DNA from: Phorcus lineatus
Taxonomy: Eukaryota > Mollusca > Gastropoda > Trochida > Trochidae
DNA: 64,000 nt
Assembly (NCBI GenBank): GCA_921293015.1
Contig: OV121088.1
Location: 3,596,001 to 3,660,000 of the forward strand
Direction: 5' to 3'
In this document: piece by piece, positions 1 to 11,935 of the stretch
Layout: the number at the start of each line of letters is the position of its first letter
Position numbering within the stretch: the first letter of the stretch is position 1
The notes under the pieces: generated by a model
What the model saw: the letters and a program-made list of their open reading frames with translations, nothing else
What the model was told of the DNA's origin: nothing
The model's database searches: none
Program-made: the position numbers and the translations under genes

Positions 1-2745
1 ACCGATGTGTTTGAAGATAAGAAAAACAGCGGAATTCCGTTCTCCATAATGTTTACATTGTTATTTTTGTGCAGATTTAAAATTATTTCAATTATATCTG
101 TAAATATCTTGGTCAAACTTTGGAAATATCTTATATTTAATGAAGTACATATATTCAATTAAATATTCAGATGACTGCTGTAACTTATATTTTTGTAAAT
201 ATTTTAGTTAAAGAGCTGTGCAATTAGCCTCAATATTATTTTTGGACAACAACGTATAGCTATTATTCTGTTTGAAGAAATACTAATCGAATGATAAGCA
301 TAGTACAATTTAACAGAAATTGTGTAGTCGTAGCCTTGGGTGATTCCTCATTAATTTTGCAAAGTTTGATAAACATTAACAAATTCATTCTTGCTACACT
401 AAAATAGCTCAATTGGAAGATGTCAAATGTGAGAAAATTATGGCACATCACTTTATCTCAGTGTGTTTGGTGATGAGTTTTGAATCAGAATATCTTAAAA
501 TAACATTTCACAATTAGCTTGTCCCTGGCACCAAAACAAATTTTATTTCTGTGACAAATTGATTGTCCTCACTTTCAATCATTAAAAGAGGTAAAGTTGA
601 CAAATGTCTTTGTTGTCATTCTTGGAAAAAGTTACAGTATGGGAATTAAATGTATCATTCTCTACATATATGTTTACAATAGACTCCTAAACATTATGGT
701 CAAGTACAAAAACAATTGGGGTTTGACTGACAGCAGAAAGGCCCCCAGACAGCATGTATTTCTCATTATCCGAGATATTAGCAATAAACATTATTTATGA
801 GTTTTTATAAAGGGCTTGAAATTGTACCATACAATTATTAGAGCACTGATAAATTACATAACATAAATTTACATCAGAATATGCATTTGTTTCCTTTCAT
901 TATCCCTTACGATATATAAAAAATGTATGATATTTAATTATTTAACCTTACTTAAGCGATATAATGTCGCATTTCCTTTTACCAATAAATATTAGAAATT
1001 GATTAGACAAAAAAATTCGGGAGGCAAGAAATTTATTTCCAATAAAAACTATTGGAGGCATAAAATGTCACAAATATGAAATTGTAGGAAAGATTTTACT
1101 TCGTTTTGTTTGAAAAATGCTAAACTGTGTTGAAGGCTCATACTAAGCTCCAGCTTCACATTCAATTTATTTGTTTTGTACAACTGCTGAAACGTGAGAT
1201 ATCCATCAATCTTCAAACACATCTTGTGACATTCAACTTGTAAGCTGTTATATATAAGAGCTGTACACTACAGTTTATTTTTGTACTGCAATTTAAATTT
1301 TTAGACAAAGACTCATTTTACAATGGCATTGACCATAAATACATATATTGCTCATAATTTATACCGTTATTGACACCTACACTGTATTTCAAACCTGACT
1401 GCCCAATTAGATATGCATGATAAGGTACTTCTTCTTATGGGTTCAAAATTTCTAAGGCACTTGCCTGTGAGGATCAATTTTTCTTTATTGAAAATGGTAC
1501 TTATTTTATTCTAATTGTCAAAATGGATAGACAAGATACCATTACAGACATTAAATTCCAAATACTATTAGTATTATTTGGAAGTGTACAATTATATTTA
1601 TTACACCTTAAGAAAAAGTTATGGCCGAAAGAAAATGAATTGAGTTTTTGAGAGGGTGGGTGTCTAAAGAATCAGATATTTTGGGGGGGAATTATTAATT
1701 GTAAAAATTTAAATTGTTTGTTGTTATAGAAATGCTAATCTATACACATACCACATTTGTTTTTATTTTCGTTTGTCATTTAAAAATAACTGATTACGCC
1801 GACAAAACGTCAAAAGTCCCAGTGCAATCATTTCTTGGTTGTAGATTTCCCGATCGTCTCGTGTCATATATCCGTCAATGCTCGCCCTAGCCGCTTCCCC
1901 TGTCCAGAAATGATATTAGGAATGCCAAAATAAATCGTTTAGTCTATTCTATTTCAATTATGGCAGTTGACAATAGCACAAGTTGTCAGCATTATCACTG
2001 ATGATGATCGACAACAATGAGCATGGTACGAGTGTTTGCAAACGTTGACTTCCAATATGGCCGCAGCCGATGCATTGTGGGTAATCTCGAAAAGCTCGAA
2101 GCACTCTATAGATATTATCTAGGCATTTTCAACAATTTTTATCGTATATTATCATTGTTAATGGTTTGAAAGTATGTGTCCAAATATTAGAATTATTATT
2201 AAACAATTATTTACGTATTCAGGTAGTTAAGTGGATTTTTAAAGGCCGGAAGTATTTAATGTTCCGTTACATAAAATCCGCATGAACTAGGATATCAGAA
2301 ATATTAAAATTTTGCTCATAACCAGAAAAGCGGAAACGGCAGCCGCTATGGTCAATCTAATAACAATGCTAATACTGTGTTATTAAATCGGTTAATTTAC
2401 AACATTGCTTTCATAAAACATATTTCATGATTTGCTCTCAGTTCAGAGTTTAGCTTAATTCAATAGCTGCACACAGTACTAGTTCAGCCGTTTCCAAGTG
2501 CCAATAATTTATCCGTTTTGTGCACAGCTAACCATAGATTTTTATACGTCCAAGACGACAGCGGCTCGATAGAAAGTTTGGATCGATAGAAAGTTTAAGT
2601 GAATGCATAAGTCCTCGTAAACCCTAAAATAGCTAATTTAAACCGTAAAAGCGTGAACAAGTGCCTTTAAGAAAGGTAGTTCTCATGAACCCAGTAACTA
2701 TAGATCCATAACACTATTTGATGTAGCTGGTTAGATCTTTGGGAA
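1..2745. other. AT-rich DNA with no recognised gene
   Basis: No frame on either strand resembles a protein family I know, and no terminal repeats were seen. A less AT-rich patch lies at about 1800-2100. The rest is low-complexity A/T sequence typical of intron or intergenic DNA in a compositionally AT-rich animal genome. Confidence 0.5.
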
Positions 2746-2754
2746 AATTATTTG

Positions 2755-4415
2755 TGACAGATTAAATAACTGGGCCTCCAATGACAGGTGTGTAGTTGAT
2801 GAATAATCTGGCTTTCAATGTACTGATAATATCTTTGATCTTGACACATTGATCAATAAATATCTTTCGTATAAAAAGGTAGGCTATATTGTGCTTTCAT
2901 TGATTTAAAAGGAGCTTTTGATTCAATGTACAGAAATGGTTTATTTTTTAAACTATGGAAAGGCGGTGTCGAGGGTAGAATACTTCTAGTTATGAAAAAT
3001 ATGTATAAATCAGTTAAATCCTGCGTGTCTTTAGATTTTGGTCTGAAAGAGAGAGTCTTTCAGGTGTTACACAAGGATGACAGCTGTCACCGTTTTTATT
3101 CTCGTTCTTTATTAATGATATTTTGATGGATGTGTCTATTGTTGGTCTACAAAAACGCCGTGATAAGTTAGCTGTATATTGTGATAAATGGAAACTTACT
3201 GTTAACATTGACAAAAGTAAAGTTGTAGTAATAAGAAATGGGGGAAGCTAAGATATCAGGAAAAGTTTAGAATTGGCAATGACGAAATCTCAACAGTATC
3301 TAACTATAAATATATTGGTATCCAGTTATCTTCATCTGGCTCTTGGCACTTAACTCAGAAGACATTAGCACAGCAGGCGTGGAAGGTCATTCAAATACTC
3401 CAATCTAGGTTAGGTATATTGTCATCTCTGCCCCTCGATGTCTGTTTCAGAATCTTTGACGTGAAAGTTTTACCCACTTTGACTTACGGTTCGGAAGTGT
3501 TGGGATTTCATACAGCTCCTGATGTGAAAACTGTCAACACAAAATTTTGAAAATTACCTATGGGATTGAATTGAAATATTCCAAATAATTTCGTGAAATC
3601 AGCTAGACAATCTCCCATTATTAAAAAATTATAAGATATTGGCTTAGATTATTAACACAAGAAAGCAATGTGATCTTAAGAAAGGCTTATAGTTTTCAAT
3701 ATAAACGGGCGGAAAGTGGTAGTGCTTGCTGGGCGCTCAGAGTTAAATCAATGCTGTACTCCTATGGTTTCGGAGAGGTTTGGATTCAACAGGGGGTTGG
3801 AAGTGCGGATCTTTTCTTACATCAGTTTCGGCAAAGGTGTGTTGACATCGAAATTTAAGGTTCTTATGATTACTTTAAGTCTAGTTCTAAACTCGCATTT
3901 TTCGTTGTTGTTAAGGATAATTTCCAATATAGTAATTGGGTGAGATTTATTGATGTAACACTATTTCGAATAAATATCTGAAATTTCCTAGGATCCAATC
4001 ATATTCCTTTAATTGAAACAGGCAGATATTATGATATACCAAGACATGAACGTACTTGCACCTTCTGTATAATACCAAATATCGAAGATGAATTGCACTT
4101 ATGTTTAGTGTGCCCATTTTATCTTGATTTGCGTGTCAACCTTCTCCCGAGATATTATCTCTCTGTTCCAACTCTTCATAAGTTGTCCATGTCCATCTCG
4201 CAATATTTGTGTAATTTTGCTAAATATGTATTTCTGGCTGCAAAGAAACGTAACTTCTTTTTCAAAGGGGTTCGTGTTATATAGCATTTTCATAGTTCTC
4301 AATATAACAAATTGCAAATGTAAAATTCAGCGCTCACGTAACGTTTTTGTATGTTTTCATGCCCTGTATGTATGATTGGCCGGTAGCCCCTATACCTGAA
4401 TAAAAGCATTCTATA
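2755..4415 (+). pseudogene. Broken LINE reverse transcriptase, 3' part of ORF2
   Basis: Reading across several frames gives a recognisable APE-type LINE ORF2 C-terminal half. The RT palm (FIDLKGAFDS-like, about 2900), an MYKSVKSCV segment, the post-catalytic block (DKLAVYCDKWKLTVN, about 3165), a YKYIG segment (about 3310), LTYGSEVLGF (about 3480) and a C-terminal zinc knuckle (CTFC...EDELHLCLVCPFY, about 4050-4130) occur in the expected order. The catalytic F/YADD block that should lie between about 3120 and 3145 is absent, so an internal deletion removed the active site. Stops and frame changes occur at several points. The 3' end near 4390-4415 carries an AATAAAA-like signal. The layout resembles the LINE at 27165-31600. 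The element is dead. Confidence 0.8.
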
Positions 4416-5289
4416 CTACAACAACTTTTATGTATGCATTACAATTGTGTAAATGATTTTATTGGCGCCATAAATGCGCACATTGTTTGACTTGTGGCCC
4501 TTTTACTAAAGTAAACCTCTCTCTCAATAACATGAAATGATGAAGCTGGGATACCATGAGAAGATGTGTAGGAATACTCAGTAATCAAAGAGGAGTTAGA
4601 CTGAGGCGTATTAGGGAATAAAGTGACGAGTGAAGCCAGAGTGAGTTAAATTGATTAATCATGGGCGGATAAGGTGGTTGTAAGCTGATGTTATGAAATA
4701 GCCTTGATGCCTCTTCAAAGAGGGCTGAAATCTGATAATTTGAATAGCCTCCGCTAAACGGCGGTGAGTGTAATCATGTTTGTTGTTTGTAAGTGTTTTG
4801 ACTGTATCTCAAATGATAAGAAGTTATCAGAAGTGCAAAAATTCTTTTTAAAAAGAATAATTAAAAAATCCAAAGACATAGTTCACTATAGAAATCTCCA
4901 AATTTATATTTCTTTGAGTATGAAGTTAACTAAATTACATCGAGTTCTTCAATTTGACAAGGAAGGAACCTTATTTAAAACTGAGGAAGAATGCTACAAG
5001 TGATTTGAAAAGTCTTTACAAGCTAATGAATAATTCAATATATAATAAAACTATGGAGAATTAGTAGAGAAGTAAGATAAGTAAGAAATTTGATGTGAGG
5101 TAATTGAGGGCAAATAAGAATAAATCTACTCGAGCTTTAAAAAATGTCCAAATATTTGATTATGATTTGGCTACTGTTCATATGAAAACAATAAAAGATA
5201 GTTTTCAATAAATATATGTTTGTATGAGTATCGTGGACTTATCTAAGCTATTAATGTACCACTTTTATAAAGAAACTGATAGATAGATG
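4416..5289. other. No recognised gene
   Basis: Sequence between two LINE remnants. A 79-codon open frame at 4764-5003 is lysine-rich and matches nothing I recognise. A small GC hairpin lies near 4748-4765. I see no SINE box A/B pair and no coding signal I can defend. Confidence 0.4.
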
Positions 5290-6800
5290 TGGTTTAAACA
5301 TATTTTATTTCTTCAAAACTGAAACGGGATTGGCAAACAAGCAAATACATCCTTATATAAATGCCGCACGTACAGAAAAACGTCAGTTGAATTTCGAAAA
5401 AGAGTGATAAAATTATTAACAGATTTCAATAGTTCAAGGTTATCCTCTTGTGATGAGCCCGGGTGGCCGAATAAAATTGACGACAGATAAAACCCTTTTC
5501 GAAAGAAATATGCATTTAGTCCTATGTCATTAAAATTTGGACAGGTGAGAAAGAAATGTAACGCGTCTTCAAAGTGATATCCACAGTTACATACAGGGCT
5601 ATTGGATATAAATCTATAGTTTTATTTCAATACTGAGAGGCCACAGGTCTGTAGTACATAGCGCATAGTTATACATTTACAGGTAGTAACACATTCTTTC
5701 TAAACATAAACTTTCTTTGTGTATATAAATTGACAAATTTTCTAAATGAGTTTTACTTTAGTTACTGATAAGAGATATAAACTTATTAATATCAGGGTGC
5801 TTATAAAAATATTTCTTTATATAAATAATTCTTAAAGAAATGTATGTTGGGCAAACACATAAAAAATGATATTCATCCTCAACTTTATTTAGATCACACA
5901 TTTGACAGATACTGTTTTCTCTCAAGTTTCCTTGGTATCTCCCATACATCATGAGAAGAGCAACGAAATCTTGCTAGTGAAGATTTATATTTTATTATCG
6001 TTAAGACCGAAAGGTTATGTTCTGAATAGATAGAATCTTTGATCATTTTGTACTAGAAACATTTGTTAGATAGGGAGAGGTTAGCTGACCAGTTTTGAAG
6101 GAATATATCTTTAAGTCAAATTGAGTGCGATTCTACGAATTGTTTATGCCAAGCATTACCGAAGCCGATAGAAAATAATATTGTTTTAGTGTGTGTTGCC
6201 CAGTTATGTTGACTGTGGCTATCATATAGTAACATCATATCGTAACATTTTCTTGGTAATCTGCATTACGACATTAATAACAGTCTTAACCAGTACCTGA
6301 TGATTTCAATGTTTGATTCGATATATAATGGGTATCTCCCACATTCTCCATAAACCATACAATTAGATGTGGCAGTTTTTACACCTAAAATGTCTTACAA
6401 GCATACAAATGAACTTTCTCTAATAATCAAATGATTTAAAGCCCCAGACGTCTGTACCATATAAAAATATTGGGTTTATTTTTGTGTCAAATATTTTGAA
6501 AAACGAATTGTAAAACAAGATACCCAACATATTTATGTATTTTATGATACCTATCAATATTTTCTTTGCCTGCATAGATGTCTGTGACATGTGTATTGAC
6601 CAAGAAAGATGATTCGAAAAATGTACACCTACGTATTTATATGAGTTTGTTCTCTCACGTCTATTTCCTTTAAAGAACCATTGTTTGATAATTGCTAACT
6701 TCCCTCCATTTTTGAAAACAATTATTTTCGTTTTAGTCTGGTTAACAGTCAGTTTCCAATTATCACAGTACCTCTCTAAGTCATCTACAGTGGCGGTCAT
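5290..6800 (-). pseudogene. 5'-truncated LINE ORF2 fragment
   Basis: On the minus strand the segment starts with the post-catalytic block of an APE-type LINE RT (YCDNWKLTVNQTKTKIIVF, near 6775-6720). It continues through NSYKYVGVHFS and an LYGTDVWGF segment (about 6450), and ends with a C-terminal zinc knuckle (ICQMCDLNKVEDEYHFLCVCPTY, about 5900-5830). The RT catalytic region and endonuclease are missing, as expected for a 5'-truncated insertion. The 3' end (about 5290-5370) has the same style as the LINE at 39338: a GGATT/GCAAACAAGC-like block followed by an AATAAAATA and GTTTAAA tail. Several frame breaks show it is a relic. Confidence 0.75.
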
Positions 6801-7279
6801 AAGTCACTTCCCTTGTCTTGCAGTCTGGCTGTAGGATTATCGCAAAATTCTCGCAAACGAAATGCAGTCGTGTCCCGTTCAAGTCACGCCAATATCGCGT
6901 GTCGGTTGCGGGGATTTTGCGAGCCTGTGGCAAACAGCCACGTGCACGGTTCGGTGCATTTATCGAGTAGGCGGAGCAAAGGTCACGTGATTAATTAGCC
7001 CCGATGAGGCAATTGCATGGAGATGTTGTTGTAAATGTATTCGGAAAGAAAGGCTTTCACGGCTTATCGTATCATGTTCCCTTTCCCCTCAACCCATGGG
7101 CTCTGTTGGGTGCCTGACATGGTTCATTCCCGAATTGTCGACAATGTAGGGCGTATAAGGTTCATTCCCGAATTATTATTTTTTTTATTCCAACAAATAA
7201 TCAATACATTTTCAGAAAGAAATAACATAATCAAAAACACGACTCAATGGATTATATACTAATTCAGCCAAATTATAGA
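6801..7279. other. No recognised gene
   Basis: The more GC-rich part (6810-7000) contains cytosine-guanine dinucleotides and an open frame with no recognisable family. It could be the flank of the 6800 LINE truncation point or an unrecognised repeat. Confidence 0.35.
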
Positions 7280-7294
7280 GTCATAGTATAAATT

Positions 7295-10200
7295 ATATGA
7301 AGAGAGGAAATAGACGGAGGGAGCTAGAAATGAAGAGAGAGGTAGAGAGTGGGAGGGAGTGGGAGATAGTTTGTACGAGGTAAAAACATATTAAATAATA
7401 CATTGGTTTGATTTGAGTCAAAGTACAGATGCAATGGGGCCCCTTTTTAAAAATAAATTCTCGTTTATCTTCAGAAATGAATTGTTCAATATTACGATAA
7501 TGTTTTATTTGATATAATAACTGAAGAAATATGGGAGATGTGTGGGTATATTTACACTGTTGTATGTAACATTTTGTAATTATAAAAATATGATTTTCAA
7601 TACTATTAAACTTTGGATCGCCAAGGAGAATATTATTACAGTTAAGGATTAATTTTCTAGAAGTTTTTCTTTCCTACCAGGTTTTGAGCTCATGTATCAG
7701 AATTTGAACCTTTTGACATAAAAAAAAATGTTCAAGTGTTTCATTTTCAGATTGGCAAAAAGTACAGATATTATCCTCTGTAAATTCTATTTTGAAGAGA
7801 AATGATTTTGTGGATATGATCCGATGAGTGAATTTATATTGGAAGTTTCTTGTCCTACTGTCAATCACACAAAACATTCAGAGAGGTCATTTTCTGAAAT
7901 TTGAACTCCCAGTTTTGAATTCCATTTTGATGTAAGATTTTGAAGAGAACAAATACCCCCATTAGTGCGAAAAGATTTATAAAGGAATTTACAATCTGGT
8001 GATGAAAAAATGTCCTTAAGAATCTGACAGTTTATATCATAATTGGTCCTGTTAACAGGGTTATCCTTTGAAAGCGTTATCCATGATTTTGGTAAAAAAA
8101 ATCACCATTTTGAAATAAGAGATGAAATTATCATTTAATTGAAAGTCACTTTTCAAGGCATGAAATTCTTTTAAATGTCTATAGTCAGTCATTAGATCTC
8201 GAATATATTTTATTCCACATTGAGACCATTTAATATATGTTCTAAAGTCCTCATAGGGAACGTAACTCATTAACGGGAGATTCCTAAATTCGACTATGTT
8301 CTTAATCTCAAAAGTATGCAGATTACTATGAATAGCTAGGACATCCTTCCAGAAGTCATTATTGACATGTGTAATTATCTTTTTTATTTGATATTTTGGG
8401 AAATTAAGGATATCGATATTTTCAAGATTTATCATTGAACACCTGGCTAAATGTTGACAGAGGCCATCTTTGTTTGTCATTCGTTTTATCCATTTCAATT
8501 TCATGTATTTACAAAAAGCTTCAACTTCAACCATGCCAAGCCCTCCTTCTGAGTAATCATTAATCAACATTCGTCTTTTTATTTTACCTCGTTTTACCAT
8601 TCCAAATGAACTTAAACAAGATTGCGTTAAGCGACTTAAAGAAGGTTTTGTCCGGCTGTGGAAGGGCTGGAAATAGATGTGTAAATAAAGGGATAATTTG
8701 TGACTTAATAGTTGCAATTTTCCCATACAACGTAAGTAGTCTTTTGGACCAGGAAAGGCATATTTTTCTTGCTTTGTCAATTTGTTTGTCAGAGTTCATG
8801 GAAATGATTTCTTTAAGTCAGTCGAGAACATTATCCCTAGAATTTTGAAAGGTTCTTTTGACAATTGGAGAGGTAGTTCATAGTTGTTCATTTGAATTCT
8901 TTTTTTTGAACCGATCCAGATAGCCTTAGTCTTATCACAATTAATTTTGAAACCGGATGCAAATGCGAAATCTCGTAGGGTACCAATAAGTTCTGAAAGG
9001 CCCTCTTGTGATCCTTCTAAAGTGAAATTGGCATCATCAGCGTATTGAAAAGTTAAATATTCAACACCATGAATGTCTATGCCTTTTATCCGTTCGTTAT
9101 TCTTGATAGATATAGATAATAATTCTATACATACAATAAATAGATATGGGGAGATGAGGTCGCCTTGTCTAAAGCGTCTTTCAAGGTTGAAATAGTTTGA
9201 AATGTGCCCTGTATTTATTATTGCGCTTTTACTGTAACATTGATACAATTTAATCCATCGTCTAAGAGTAGGCCCAAAATTAAAAGAATCCAGAGCTCTG
9301 TCTATGAAATTCCAATCTACAGTATCAAAAGCCTTCTCAAAATCAACAGTTATTAGAAGTCCTGGCTTTTTGTGTACATTTTTCATTCTATTTGCTATTA
9401 CTCCAGATGCTATTTTATAGTCTACATTTAATAAAGTTATTGGTCGCCAGTTTTTGAGATATCGCCTCTCTCTATTTTCTTTAGGAATGCAGGTAATTAT
9501 ACCTTGGTTTTGAAAAGATGACAAAGTTCCAGTTTCAAAGCCATATATAATTGATCTAAGGAGAATAGTTCCAATATCTACCGGCTGTTAAACCTCTTCC
9601 GATTTTTCATACATTTAAGGACAAACACACATTCCTTTAAAGAAATAGTTCCTTCACAGCTGTTTCTCTCTTTTTGATTTAGTTTAATGTCAATATTCGT
9701 AAACTTGTTTGAAAAGTCTTCCCAAGTTGTCTCATGCTGACTGCTATAAAGGTTTTTGTAAAATTGTGAAGATTCAATAACTAAGTCATTCATGCTAGTT
9801 ATACTCTTTCCATTTGAATCAATTATTTCTTTCATATGCTTATTGATGTAATTTCTTTTCTCTAGATTGAGGAAGTATTCTGTGGTATCCAGGGCCTCTT
9901 TCAATGGGGTTACGGTTTAAGTCGAGCATAATATATGAGTGGTCTGATTTATAACTTATTCCAATAGATACAACTTTTACCAGAGAAAGAATATCATTAG
10001 AAATTAGGAAATAGTTTAGTCTGCTTTGCTTTAGCGGATTGGGTTGATGCCATGTGTATTGTCAGGATTGAGTATCCTCCAGGGGTCGACTAGTTCTTAC
10101 TGTTCTTTAATGTCTAGTATTTTATCATGTGCCTTTTGGTTATTTTTATGTTTATAATTGGAAGTATCGATATGATACTCTTGCACCACGTTCCAATCTC

Positions 10201-10474
10201 CACCCCAAACTATTGATCCTGAAAGTTTACTCAACTCATTGGCAAGATCTTCGAAAAATCTGAACTCCTGAACTTTTACTAGTACCGTGTGAATAATGAC
10301 ACCTAAATCCCCATTCTGCTGCCCATATTAATTCATCTTCAGTTGTGCTATGGGTTTCTTGAAGAAATACAATCGATGCTTTCTTACTGTGTACAAAATT
10401 GAATATGTCTCTACATTTGCCGAGTCGGTTTTTATGCCCCTGACATTCATAGATAAAAGTCTTAAATTATCCAT
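7295..10474 (-). pseudogene. Tx1/L1-like ORF2 (endonuclease-reverse transcriptase), broken
   Basis: The start is set at the ATG at 10472-10474, giving MDNLRLLSMNVRG, the usual APE endonuclease opening. Further endonuclease motifs follow in shifted frames: FLQETHS (about 10360), GGDWNVV (about 10200) and YKSDHSYIMLD (about 9945). The linker ends in KNRKRF (9590). The RT runs 9524-8796 with NWRPITLLN, DFEKAFDTVDW, RQGDLISPYLF and QYADD intact. About 30 residues of the RT finger region between ANRMKNV and HKKPGLL are deleted compared with relatives. The thumb/connection (8799-8061) and zinc knuckle (about 7780-7730) follow, and a frame change near 7676 leads to a terminal stop near 7295. Host copies of such enzymes nick target DNA and prime cDNA synthesis; this one is inactive. 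Confidence 0.8.
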
Positions 10475-10576
10475 TGTTAGGTTTGTGTGACCAAAATCAA
10501 TGTTTTACATATATGTAAAGAGAAAGATAATGGAGGAACAGTAATGAAAACAACTAAGGAGAGTGTAGCGCCTTGG

Positions 10577-11338
10577 TTATTTTCTGTTGATTACGGAATC
10601 AATATTGTCGAAAGGGTAACATTTAAACTTGTTTCCATTGCTTGTTTGTGCGAAGACCCTGCCATTGAAATACCAAGCATTCTCAATGTCGCGTCTATTT
10701 ATCAACACCACATTTGCCTTAGGGACGTCATCAGCAAGGCCAACACAAGATTTTTCTTTGATCTGTTTACGTGCCCTTATGATTCTTGACTTGGCTTCAA
10801 CTGAAGCAAACTTGACCAGCACTGGTTTGACAATAGTCTAATTGGCATGATCGATCCTATGGATTGCGGAAATATTACCACTATTGACCTGGATGCCAGC
10901 TTTTGTCGACATGAGTTCAGAAAACTTTGCCAATAAATCCTCACCATCAGACTGCTCCATATTAATGACCTTAATACACTTCCTAAAGAACTGTTCATTT
11001 TGGTTTGACAGGAGGAACGGCTGGTTAACCTTAACTGAGACACAATAAAATTTTTGGTTGAGCTCTTCGATTTGTTTGTCTTTGTCATTCATATCCGCCC
11101 TAAGCTTTTTATTCTCAGTGTCGAGGGTTAGGAAGTCACTTTGCAGTTGTTCAAAGCCTATTTCTTTCAATTCCTGCTCTATTTTGAGAGAATAGTGAAA
11201 TGATTTTACGGCCGCATCAACTGCAGATATGATTAGGTCTTTTAATTCATTTGTTTTGGACATTTCAGATAGAATGTTTCTTATATTTTCTATCTCAAGT
11301 GACAGGTCAGACTTCTTAGGCACAGGCCCTCGGATCAT
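10577..11338 (-). pseudogene. LINE ORF1 protein, broken by a frameshift
   Basis: The first part (11338-10838, 166 aa) starts MIRGPVPKKSDLS and has a long heptad-like coiled coil (roughly residues 50-100: LEQLQSDFL..., KKLRADMNDKDKQIEELN). It then enters an RNA-binding style region (VSVKVNQPFLL, AIHRIDHAN). A single frame change near 10838 joins it to LVKFASVEAKSRIIRARKQIKE...VLINRRDI in the next frame (10822-10577), which looks like the C-terminal domain of L1/Tx1 ORF1 proteins. ORF1 proteins coat LINE RNA; the order ORF1 then ORF2 with a gap of about 100 nt fits a bicistronic LINE. Confidence 0.7.
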
Positions 11339-11340
11339 TA

Positions 11341-11935
11341 AAAAAAAATATTTAAAATTTTTTTAAAAATTTTTGAGAACACCCCCTGAATAAAATTGTT
11401 CCTCTGTTAATAGTATATGGAAAGGCCGGACATTCCATTCGCCCCTACTTGCTTTCTTGACCGAACGCTAGAATAAATACGCACGCAATCAATATAAAAT
11501 TTATGTAGACATGTTCTCAAATGATTTGCCTTTCTACTCCAACTCACTAAAACAAATAAATCTTTGGGGTTATTTAATGAGGACGGCCGAAAGACGATTT
11601 CCACGCCCAACTTAATGCTGATGGGACAAATGGCCGCCCGTCACCTTGACCTGACGGGGTGTGTGGCCGCAGCAACAGATCTCATTGGTTGCAAGAACGG
11701 AGAATTAGAGTTATCTGTTCCTAACTTTGCATCAAATTTAATTTCAATAAGTGAGACGCCACATCTGCATGTTCCATCAAGGGAAGTTCACCGATGGTCA
11801 GACGGTTCTTCAGATTGTCCCATCTAGTGTTGAGGTTTTGGTACTTGGCCTTTTTTGGGGGGCAGAGTCTGGCCCGCACTGTACTGAACCATCCTTATCT
11901 CATTCAGTTTTTGTATCTCTTTTTGTTACCCTTTA
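11341..11935. other. No recognised gene
   Basis: Lies between the 5' end of one LINE and the truncated 3' end of the next. The plus strand has an 87-codon frame at 11564-11827 and the minus strand a KYQNLNTRWDNLKNRL-like stretch near 11850-11800. Neither is convincing as a known domain. It may be 5' LINE sequence. Confidence 0.35.

Larger units (their letters stand above)
7280..11340 (-). mobile_element. Tx1/L1-like LINE, near full length, decayed
   Basis: A minus-strand LINE with ORF1 (11338 down to 10577) followed by ORF2 (10474 down to about 7295). The endonuclease of APE type, the L1/Tx1-style RT (DFEKAFDTVDW, RQGDLISPYLFIV, FQYADD) and a CTFC...ETLEHFFLC zinc knuckle are in canonical order. 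An A/T-rich run just 5' of ORF1 (about 11341-11370) marks the likely 5' boundary. Numerous frameshifts and at least one in-frame deletion mean it cannot encode working proteins. No clear target-site duplication was identified. Confidence 0.8.

Noticed and set aside
2057..2082. ATGGCCGCAGCCGATGCATT as a first exon with a GTAATC donor
   Set aside because: Only eight codons, a weak donor and no identifiable downstream exon; cannot be supported without transcripts.
4500..4760. tRNA-derived SINE between LINE remnants
   Set aside because: No convincing A and B box pair and no tRNA fold; only a small GC hairpin.
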